NCBI GenBank assembly: GCA_045403155.1
Contig: JAXIPB010000180.1
Location: forward strand, 1-13,921
Direction: 5' to 3'
DNA: 13,921 bases
From: JAXIPB01 sp045403155
GTDB lineage: Bacteria > Actinomycetota > Actinomycetes > Mycobacteriales > Micromonosporaceae
The notes under the pieces are model-generated. The model saw only the letters and a list, made by a program, of their open reading frames with translations. It was not told where the DNA came from and searched no databases. Shown piece by piece: positions 7,848 through 13,921 of the stretch. The position numbers and the translations under genes were made by a program. The first letter of the stretch is position 1. Each line of letters begins with the position of its first letter.

Positions 7848-10358
7848 GTGACCACCTCGGACCCGGGATTCGGGATCGTCTTGAAGCAATTGCGACTGGC
7901 CGCCGGTCTCACTCAGGAGGCGCTGGCCGAACTCGCGGGGGTCAGCCCGAGGGCGATCAGCGATCTGGAACGGGATCCCCGACGTGCGCCACGGCTCGAC
8001 ACCGTAACCCTGCTTGCCGACGCGCTGAAGCTCGATGACGAGCACCGTAGAAGGCTGATGTCGGCCGCTCGGCCGGTAGCGGTCGTAACGCCCCCACCGC
8101 ATCGGGCGTTCGCCAAGCCCCTCACCGCCATCGTCGGCCGCGCCGGCACGACAGCCGCGCTGGTTGAGGTGCTTCGGCGCGATCCGACCCGACTGTTGAC
8201 ATTGACCGGCCCTGGTGGGGTGGGCAAGACCAGGCTCGCGATCGAGGTCGCCAGTCAGGTCGAGGGCGACTTTCGCGAGGGAGTCTACTTCGTCGACCTG
8301 GCCCCCTTGCGCGACTCCAATCTGGTCGTCGCCGCGATCGCCACCCAGCTCGGAATCGAGGATCGCGATGCAACACCGCTCTCCGACAGGCTCGCCGCCG
8401 CGTTGCGCCATCGGAATATCTTGCTGCTGTTGGACAACTTCGAGCACGTCATCGACGCAAGGACGAGCGTGCTCGACCTGTTGACCACCTGCCCTTCTGT
8501 GCGAACCATGATTACGTCACGGGTACCCCTTCGCGTACGCGGGGAGCGCGAGTATCGCTTAGCGCCATTGGAGATTTCCTCGGCCATCTCACTTTTCGGC
8601 GAGCGGGCCCGCGATGCGGGTATCGGCCTGCCTGCCGACGCTGCCGGTGACGTTGCTGAGATCTGCCGGCGACTGGAGGGAATCCCACTTGCGATCGAGC
8701 TCGCGGCCGCACGGTTGCGGGTGCTCTCACCGGCTGCGCTGCTGGCTCGGCTGACGCCGCGGCTTGCGCTGCTGTCCGGCGGGCCCCGTGACTTACCTGA
8801 CCGCCACAAGACCATGCGTGACGCGATCGACTGGAGCTATCAACTTCTGTCCAATCCGGAGCAGGAGCTCTTCCGGGCGCTGAGTGTCTTTGTGGGTGGC
8901 GGCTCACTTGACGCGGTCGGGCGCGTTTGCCGAGTACCCGTCGAAAGACTGGAACGCTTAACTGAGTCCAGCCTGGTGATTGCCCAGCAGGAGCGCATAT
9001 CGATGCTGGAGACTATTCGCGAATTCGGGATTGAGCAGCTCGAAGCGGTCGGCGAGGCCGGGCCTGTCCACAGGAGACACGCGGCTTACTACGCCGAATT
9101 CGCAGAAGGCGCCAAGCAACCCGAAGCAGAGCACGATAATCTCAGAGCGGCCCTGCGATGGACGTTGACGAACGGCGATGGCGAGCAGGCCTTGCGACTC
9201 GTGGGCGCGTTGTGGCCGTTCTGGCTTGAACGTGGCTACCTCACCGAGGGACGTCGTTGGCTGGCCGCCGCCTTGGCCCTCGACGGAGGGGGCCGCGTCG
9301 GAGCGCTGATCGGCGCCGCGAGGCTCGCCATCGAGCAATCCGACTTCGTGGAGGCGCATGGTCGTGCCGAGCAGGCGGTGGCCCTGGGGAGATCGGCGAG
9401 TGCGACGGATTTGGCCAAGGCGCTCAATGTGCGCGGAAACCTCGCCCGCGGCGAGCATCGGTACGCCGACGCGATCCGAGATCACGAAGCGGCTCTGTCC
9501 ATCTTGGATGACGTGTCCGTTTCGGGCGAGCTCGCGCAGCGCGCCGGCATCGTGCTCGACCTCTCCTACGATGAGTTCGCTGTAGGCAAGTCTGATATGG
9601 CGCGTGAACTGGCCGAGCGGGCGCTCGAGACGATGCGTGAGCTTGGCGACATGCGAGGGATCGGCAATGCGTTGGTCGCGCTGGCCTGGCAGAAGCAGAA
9701 GCACGATCTCGTGGGGGCCGAGGCGGTCGCGCAAGAAGCGCTGACGATCTTCGAAGACCTCAACGACCCGGGACGGGTGGGCGAGATACTGCGACAGCTC
9801 GGCACCATCGCCCAGTTTCAGGGTCGGTTCGAATCATCCCTTCAATTCCACGAGCGAGCACACCAGCTCTACCGCGATCGCGGTGACGAACGGATCGCGG
9901 CCCAACTCCTCTCACACATGAGCCATACGGCCCTCGGCCTAGGGGACGCGCAGCGCGCGCGTTCCCTGGCTGAGGAGTCACTGAGGATTGCCCGCATGTT
10001 CAATGATCGGTGGACGATCGCGATCTCCACTACCCAACTTGGACACCTGGCGCTGGGTGAGCATCGGCTCGAGCCAGCCCGGGCGCACTTTTCGGAGAGC
10101 GCGCGGACGTTTCAGGAGATCGGCAATCCCATCTACCTATCGTGGTGTGTCGAAGGCTTGGCCGCGATCGCGCTCGCAGACGGCCGCACCGATATCGCGG
10201 CGAAGCTGTGCGCGGCGCGTGAGGCGCTGCTCGAACGGTTGGGCTCTCGACTTCCGCCGATGGTCCCCGAGGCCCACGCCAAGACCCTCGCCGCTGCGGG
10301 CAAGTCAGCCACCGTCGAGCCCTTGCCGGACCTCATCGTGCAGAGCCTCAATGGATAG
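7848..10358 (+). CDS. XRE-HTH / STAND ATPase / TPR transcriptional regulator
   Basis: 836 residues from the GTG at 7848 (851 if ATG 7803 is used). Seen: an N-terminal XRE-type helix-turn-helix at about 8-65 (LKQLRLAAGLTQEALAELAG, then SPRAISDLER). A P-loop NTPase follows with Walker A GPGGVGKT at 121-128 (K127), Walker B LLLLDNFEH (D196) and a TSRVPLRVRGE segment, then a winged-helix-like region with GIPLAIELAAARL. From about 430 to the end there are TPR-like helical repeats. The protein lacks a C-terminal LuxR HTH. The order is typical of actinobacterial HTH-NB-ARC-TPR (STAND) regulators, which use ATP-dependent oligomerisation to switch on ligand binding. GTG 7848 is chosen because residues from it match the usual family N-terminus and because the longer start collides with the divergent gene. 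Inferred role: control of the adjacent SnoaL-like gene. A conflict-sensor role is possible but nothing specific supports it. Confidence 0.9.
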   Translation: MTTSDPGFGIVLKQLRLAAGLTQEALAELAGVSPRAISDLERDPRRAPRLDTVTLLADALKLDDEHRRRLMSAARPVAVVTPPPHRAFAKPLTAIVGRAGTTAALVEVLRRDPTRLLTLTGPGGVGKTRLAIEVASQVEGDFREGVYFVDLAPLRDSNLVVAAIATQLGIEDRDATPLSDRLAAALRHRNILLLLDNFEHVIDARTSVLDLLTTCPSVRTMITSRVPLRVRGEREYRLAPLEISSAISLFGERARDAGIGLPADAAGDVAEICRRLEGIPLAIELAAARLRVLSPAALLARLTPRLALLSGGPRDLPDRHKTMRDAIDWSYQLLSNPEQELFRALSVFVGGGSLDAVGRVCRVPVERLERLTESSLVIAQQERISMLETIREFGIEQLEAVGEAGPVHRRHAAYYAEFAEGAKQPEAEHDNLRAALRWTLTNGDGEQALRLVGALWPFWLERGYLTEGRRWLAAALALDGGGRVGALIGAARLAIEQSDFVEAHGRAEQAVALGRSASATDLAKALNVRGNLARGEHRYADAIRDHEAALSILDDVSVSGELAQRAGIVLDLSYDEFAVGKSDMARELAERALETMRELGDMRGIGNALVALAWQKQKHDLVGAEAVAQEALTIFEDLNDPGRVGEILRQLGTIAQFQGRFESSLQFHERAHQLYRDRGDERIAAQLLSHMSHTALGLGDAQRARSLAEESLRIARMFNDRWTIAISTTQLGHLALGEHRLEPARAHFSESARTFQEIGNPIYLSWCVEGLAAIALADGRTDIAAKLCAAREALLERLGSRLPPMVPEAHAKTLAAAGKSATVEPLPDLIVQSLNG

Positions 10359-10771
10359 GGAGGGGATGGCCGGCCGGATCGGCGAACACTCACGGCGTGT
10401 CTGGGTTTGACCGATGGCTCCTCTTTCCTGCCGGTTATCCATTCGACCCGCCCGCCCTCGGGGGCCTATCCCCCTTTGGAGGCAGGGCTATTCTCGATAC
10501 ATCAAGCCGCTGAGCAGCCTGGTTCACGAGGATCGGACCGCGTCGGAATTCCAGGTGGGGGCACGAGCGATGGATCTACCGACGCCCCGCGGATTCGTCA
10601 CCGTACGGCCGACTCGTCGCCGCCGGACGACGTTCTACTAGCCCACCGGGAATCTCGGTGCGGCACATTGAGTCGCATCAACAACGGCCCTCGCAAGGAG
10701 ACTGGGATGTAGGCTCGGCCAGGAGCCAGCGAAATCAGGTCCGTTCGATGGCTTCCTGCGTCGGCGGTCGT
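10359..10771. other. 413-base stretch without a convincing gene
   Basis: Between the regulator and the TnsA-like remnant. Short frames on the plus strand (10407-10712, 10414-10641) are Arg/Pro-rich with no ribosome site or motif. GGCCGGCC occurs just after the regulator stop, but without a T run. Nothing is supported. Confidence 0.4.
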
Positions 10772-11116
10772 TCACTGGATCGCTGGGTCAGTACCGCGGT
10801 CGTCTTTTCTCTGGAGCTGGCGAACCTGGCACGCGAGCGAGAGATCGGTGCCGGGCGCTTCGGGCTCCCCGCCCTGTCCGCTCCCTTTGAACGGTTGGGC
10901 TTCGAGCATCATCACGTGATCGCGTTCCAGCCAGGACTCGAACCCGACGTGATCACCCGTGGTCGCCGACCACCACAGCCCAGGAAAGTTGCTCTGCCCC
11001 TTGTACGACGAGAACCGGCGCACCACCGCGGCGCCGGACTCAAATGGCCTGCCCCAGCAGGTGGCCAACGGCTCTAGGCAAGCCTCGCCGTCGTCATCGA
11101 CGAAGCCCAACTCCAA
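10772..11116 (-). pseudogene. TnsA-like transposase endonuclease, N-terminal remnant
   Basis: The 114-codon frame starts MELGFVDDDGEA and contains VRRFSSYKGQSNFPGLWWSA, then GDHVGFESWLERDHVMMLEAQPF. The pattern V..F.SY.GQ.(H/N)F.GLWW..T...VG(Y/F)ESWLERD..M.L is how I recall the N-terminus of actinobacterial TnsA-like heteromeric transposase endonuclease subunits. The Glu of ESWLERD is the first catalytic acid of the restriction-endonuclease fold. After MMLEAQPF the sequence turns into unrelated Gly/Pro/Arg-rich residues and stops, so the Asp and Lys of the active site (D...QxK) are absent. The spacing at MMLEAQPF also looks shortened relative to the family (usually MLDFDP...SQPF). No TnsB/TniB-like partner follows downstream. 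It is best read as a dead transposon fragment. Only the first ~75 residues (down to about 10890) are clearly homologous. Confidence 0.65.
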
Positions 11117-11167
11117 CGCGTCGCTACGTCACGGCGCACCGGCCAGGGGGAGCAGTCATGTCATACC

Positions 11168-11197
11168 CCCGGAAATTACATAGGCGTAGTTTCCGGG
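11168..11197. repeat. Near-perfect inverted repeat upstream of the TnsA-like remnant
   Basis: CCCGGAAATTAC, six bases ATAGGC, then GTAGTTTCCGGG. The 12-base arms differ at one position. It is 51 bases upstream of the TnsA-like start, where a transposon end or a transposase-binding/operator site would be expected. No T run follows on either strand, so a terminator is unlikely. Confidence 0.75.
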
Positions 11198-11501
11198 CAT
11201 AACGGTAGCCCGCGCACCTCAGATAGATGAGACGAACCGCCGGGATGCCTCAACAGAATTGAGACCGCTTAAGATCATTTGAGAAAGGACACGTCACCAC
11301 CGCCCGTGTCCGGAATTGCGTTTCGCTCACGCGGAATGTTCAAAGGGCCGGAAGCTCCGCCGGGATCTTGGCCATCAAGTCCACCCAGCTGACCGCGTAT
11401 GCCGCGGCGTGATGTCGTGTCCCACGGTCAAATTACGGTCAGAGATCGAACTCAGTCGGTCTTACGGTGGCCCTGTGTGGCCCTGACCTGCGATTTCTCT
11501 G
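11198..11501. other. 304-base non-coding stretch with minor repeats
   Basis: No gene is seen. A 7-base-pair inverted repeat, GGACACG/CGTGTCC, lies at 11287-11293 and 11305-11311 with an 11-base loop. A direct repeat TGGCCCTG lies at 11468-11475 and 11478-11485. CTGACCTGCG at 11483-11492 recurs at 13019-13028, immediately beside the intact tRNA. In the simple integration model this is the chromosomal sequence that originally followed the tRNA. Confidence 0.45.
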
Positions 11502-11543
11502 TCGGGACGGCGGGATTTGAACCCACGACCCCTTGACCCCCAG
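11502..11543 (-). repeat. Partial tRNA-Pro copy, putative att site
   Basis: Identical over 42 bases to 13029-13070: the discriminator base, 3' acceptor strand, whole T arm, variable loop, 3' anticodon stem and anticodon loop of tRNA-Pro(GGG). Identity stops at the anticodon stem 5' side (G at 11544, T at 13071). With no 5' half it cannot be a working tRNA. Tyrosine integrases commonly use this anticodon-to-3'-end region as the att core. Confidence 0.85.
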
Positions 11544-11741
11544 GACGTTGGGTTTGACGTTTGTCGAGGTCAACCGGGTGTGCTGCCCTCGAGCGGCAAG
11601 TGCACGGATCCGCGTGAGTGGTCGGCCCGTGAGGTCCGTGTGGTCCACATCTGGTCCACAGGCTGTGGCATGGAGGAGTGAGGCCGCCACTCCCCGGCTC
11701 GTCGGGCCGTACAGCGGCCCGACGGTCGGTGCTGCTGCCGC
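11544..11741. other. 198-base non-coding stretch next to the att copy
   Basis: No gene is supported. The minus frame across it (11439-11690) is an artefact reading through the tRNA fragment. It holds the TGGTCCACA direct repeat at 11641-11660. An integrase gene would be expected near here in an intact element and is missing. Confidence 0.45.
11641..11660 (+). repeat. TGGTCCACA direct repeat, possible integrase arm sites
   Basis: TGGTCCACA at 11641-11649 and again at 11652-11660 (11-base period, about one helical turn), roughly 100 bases inside the left att copy. A related TGGTCCATA lies inside the other junction at 12981-12989. Confidence 0.4.
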
Positions 11742-12467
11742 TCACGATCGAGCTTCGATAACCGCCAAGTCGCGCAGTGCGAACTGGTGATGGGCCCAAG
11801 CGTCGGAGAACAGCACGTGCAGGCACTCGACCGCGGTGCGGTTTCCCGGCGGAGGGCACCCGGGCGCCGGGTTGGTGTCGCGGACGCGGTCCAGCTCGTC
11901 CTGGGTGACGTCGGCCAGGAACCCGCGCAGGCCGTCCAGACGCTGCGCGTGCACCCGCACCACCTCCTCGAAGCCGGGGTCGGCCTGCGGGTCGATGCCG
12001 TAGGAGGCGCCGTCGGTGGTGAAGGAGGCTGGCAGGCCGATCGGGTGGAAGGCGTCGGCCCGGCCCAGCACCGCGTTGCCGAACCAGGCGTCGATGACGA
12101 AGATGACGTGCCGCAACGTCTGCGTGAACGACCACTCGTCGTTGATCGAGCGGTGCCGGTCGCCGTCGGGCATTGCCCGGGCCCGGTCGATCAGGTCCGT
12201 CCACAGTGTCTCGTGCACGTCCACTGCGGCCCGCAGGCCTTCCGGAGTGGTGGCCCGTAGGGCGATCCGTTCCGGGTGGCGGCGGTCCAGCTCGGCCTCG
12301 ATGAGCGGGGCGACCTCGACCCCGTTGACGACCAGGCCGGTGATGTCGCCGTCGAGGTTGGCCCCGGTGAGCAGTACGCCGTACATCCGGGCCCGGCTCA
12401 GGTCGGTCTCCCGGAACACCGCGCCGGACAGGTCGGCGTCCGCGAAGAACTTCGCGGGGTTTGTCAT
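11742..12467 (-). CDS. DinB-family protein with pentapeptide-like N-terminus
   Basis: 241 residues from the ATG at 12467. Seen: residues 10-45 (ADLSGAVFRETDLSRARMYG, then VLLTGANLDGDITGL) follow the A(D/N)LxG five-residue rhythm of pentapeptide repeats. A DinB-like four-helix region covers about 75-240, with SFTQTLRHVIFVIDAWF and ECLHVLFSDAWAHHQFALRDL. H120 and the H226/H227 pair are at the positions where DinB/YfiT-like proteins bind a divalent metal. The length fits a DinB domain plus a short N-terminal extension. Family members include thiol-dependent transferases and many proteins of unknown substrate, so no reaction is assigned. The ribosome site is weak (AGGATC). It is the only clear gene between the tRNA-Pro copies, so it is either cargo of an integrated element or a passenger. 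Confidence 0.87.
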   Translation of the reverse strand: MTNPAKFFADADLSGAVFRETDLSRARMYGVLLTGANLDGDITGLVVNGVEVAPLIEAELDRRHPERIALRATTPEGLRAAVDVHETLWTDLIDRARAMPDGDRHRSINDEWSFTQTLRHVIFVIDAWFGNAVLGRADAFHPIGLPASFTTDGASYGIDPQADPGFEEVVRVHAQRLDGLRGFLADVTQDELDRVRDTNPAPGCPPPGNRTAVECLHVLFSDAWAHHQFALRDLAVIEARS

Positions 12468-13028
12468 GCTCGGATCCTACGGCCCCGTTCAGTGCATCCA
12501 GACGGTGCGTGTCTCCGCGTCGGCGCAAGCCAATCGGCGGATCCCGGTCTGGCAACGGGTCGCGACCGACCAGCTGGCGACCTGACCGACCGGCTCGATG
12601 CCGCGGCCGGCCTGGTGCTCGCGCTGCGCAACGGGATCGCCGTCGAGACCCTCCGCCGTCGCCCCGCTGCGGCCGGCGGCATCGGACGGGCGGCCTGCGA
12701 TCGACGGATGACATCGTACGGTGACGCAATGGCACATGCTCGATTACGCCTGGGAACTGGAAGACCGGGACCTAACGAACGAGTCCTGACCGCGGGTCAC
12801 GCCGTCCCGCGCCGACCGTCTCGGCCGGCGTCGCATACTCGACTGCGTTCGTCCAGGTAGCGGCCCAGCTGGGCGGCGGCCAAGGCGATGGGCAGCCACG
12901 AACTCAGGCGGCGGTCGGGAGATCACGAACACCCCTGACGGCAGTCAAGGTTCGCCAGGATCAGCCAGCAGAGATCGGCTTGGTCCATAGAGTCCAGATG
13001 GCGTTTACGATCAAGCCTCTGACCTGCG
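12468..13028. other. 561-base stretch between dinB-like gene and tRNA-Pro
   Basis: No convincing gene. A 22-codon plus-strand frame at 12721-12789 (VTQWHMLDYAWELEDRD...) and a minus-strand frame ending at 12797 (ALAAAQLGRYLDERS...) look protein-like but are short and have no ribosome site or known motif. They may be remnants of lost element genes. TGGTCCATA at 12981-12989 resembles the repeats near the other junction. Confidence 0.4.
12981..12989 (+). repeat. TGGTCCATA, possible integrase arm site
   Basis: It matches TGGTCCACA at 11641 and 11652 in 8 of 9 bases, in the same orientation, about 40 bases inside the tRNA junction. In a re-circularised element it would lie on the opposite side of the core from the other two copies. 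Confidence 0.3.
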
Positions 13029-13102
<74 letters not shown>

Positions 13103-13361
13103 ATGCAGCCGCGCTAGAGGCCCGGCAGCCGCTACAGCGTAACGCAGACGAAGCGGCAGACGCGCGTGGCTTCCGCGGCCGCTCCCCCGCCCCGCAGCCC
13201 CCCGACCGGATTGGAGTCTCGCAATCTTTCCGCCCCTATGGGCCGAGATAGTCCAAGATCCACGGCGGTATGGCGGAATGCGCTATGCCTACGGCGTCCT
13301 AGGATGCTAGGTCTGTGGGCGACGGGGAAGCGGCCAGCGTGGTGCTGATAGAAAGACGAGC

Positions 13362-13921
13362 ATGACGGGGACGATCGCCGCCTACGACGAGTACGCCGAC
13401 TGGTACGAGGAGTACGTCACCGCCGGCGGTGGCGGCGAGTACGGCGCCCGCGTCGCCGCCATGCTTCGTGAGCTGCTCGGCAGCCCACCCACGCAGGATG
13501 CGCTGTGCCTCGACGTCTGCTGCGGCACCGGCGTACGAGCAGTGACCCTGCGCAGCCTCGGCTGGTACCCGATCGGTGTGGACCTCTCGACCGGCCAACT
13601 TCGCCACGCCGGCGCCAGATTGCCCGTCGTCGCCGGCGATGCTCGCAAGATCCCTTTCCGGATGGAGAGCGTCGACGCCGACGTGTGCGTCCTCGGCCAC
13701 ACCGACGTCGAGGACTATGCGGGCGTTGTGCGCGACGCTGCCCGTACCATCAAGCCCGCCGGCCGGTTCGTCCACATCGGAGTCCACCCGTGCTTCTGCG
13801 GCTACTTCGCGGACTGGTCCGAACGCAAGCGCGTTGTCCTGACCCCTGGATACAACGAGGCCGTGCACTCGTTCGAGGCGTGGACACCGCACGGCGTTCG
13901 CGCTCGGGTCGGCGCATGGCA
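13362..13921 (+). CDS. Class I SAM-dependent methyltransferase, 3' end beyond the window
   Basis: 186 residues are visible from the ATG at 13362. Seen: a short N-terminal helix (AAYDEYADWYEEYV); the SAM-binding motif I CLDVCCGTG at 49-57, where the usual LGCGTG reads VCCGTG; acidic ribose-binding D74 in GVDLS; the adenine-contacting GDARKIPF at 92-99; and a motif IV/post-IV region with VLGHTDVEDY and IKPAGRFVHIGVHPC. This is the Rossmann-fold Methyltransf_11 type. The substrate cannot be inferred; such enzymes methylate small molecules, lipids or proteins. The start is supported by a purine-rich GAAAGACGAG just upstream. The gene lies on the chromosomal side of the tRNA-Pro, outside the putative element, and is divergent from it. 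Confidence 0.9.
   Translation, partial: MTGTIAAYDEYADWYEEYVTAGGGGEYGARVAAMLRELLGSPPTQDALCLDVCCGTGVRAVTLRSLGWYPIGVDLSTGQLRHAGARLPVVAGDARKIPFRMESVDADVCVLGHTDVEDYAGVVRDAARTIKPAGRFVHIGVHPCFCGYFADWSERKRVVLTPGYNEAVHSFEAWTPHGVRARVGAW

Noticed and set aside
11452..12735. A 427-codon minus-strand frame overlapping the DinB-like gene.
   Set aside because: It is an Arg/Pro-rich shadow in another frame and ends by reading through the tRNA fragment (GGVVGSNPAVPT-type artefact).
12721..12789. 22-codon plus-strand frame VTQWHMLDYAWELEDRD...
   Set aside because: Protein-like composition, but too short, with no ribosome site and no known family; kept only as a note on the gap.
13300..13310. TAGGAT as a -10 element for the methyltransferase.
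   Set aside because: No acceptable -35 lies 16-19 bases upstream; not enough to call a promoter.
13299..13892. A 197-codon minus-strand frame opposite the methyltransferase.
   Set aside because: The plus strand carries the SAM-binding motifs; the minus frame has none.

Overview
The window is high-GC DNA with GTG and TTG starts, purine-rich Shine-Dalgarno sites, a tRNA gene without encoded CCA, and protein families typical of a high-GC Gram-positive actinomycete (Streptomyces/Frankia/Micromonospora-like). The genus cannot be fixed from this sequence alone. It reads as an accessory region with a few intact genes separated by mobile-element debris.

Left third (1-5347, minus strand): a compact two-gene unit. 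The first gene encodes a very large (~1350 aa) subtilisin-family (S8) protease with an N-terminal prodomain region, a beta-sandwich, a von Willebrand factor A (VWA) domain with an intact MIDAS motif and a Gly/Pro-rich tail. The second gene starts 12 bases after its stop and encodes a ComEC-type metallo-beta-lactamase-fold hydrolase that runs off the left edge. Neither has an obvious signal peptide. The protease is split by one missing base in a G run near 4138-4140. All catalytic residues are conserved across the break, so this is either a sequencing error or a very recent mutation. This pair is the best candidate for an undescribed system.

Middle (5348-7339): debris and small membrane proteins. 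It holds a fragment of an unrecognised Ala-rich protein, a short N-terminal remnant of an IS256/Mutator-like transposase, and two minus-strand integral membrane proteins of unknown function (174 and 122 aa) separated by about 370 bases with no clear gene.

7340-10358: a divergent pair. A SnoaL-like/ester-cyclase-fold protein (minus) faces a large XRE-HTH + STAND ATPase + TPR regulator (plus). The most likely starts leave a ~79-base shared promoter region.

Right third (10359-13921): a gene-poor stretch with an N-terminal remnant of a TnsA-like transposase endonuclease and a near-perfect inverted repeat upstream of it. Next comes a ~1.5 kb segment bounded by an intact tRNA-Pro(GGG) gene (13029-13102) and an exact 42-base copy of the tRNA 3' part (11502-11543), the usual signature of tRNA-targeted site-specific integration. 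Its only clear gene is a DinB-family protein and no integrase is seen, so it looks like a collapsed integrative element. Near-identical TGGTCCAYA repeats lie close to both junctions and could be integrase arm sites. A class I SAM-dependent methyltransferase starts at 13362 and runs off the right edge.
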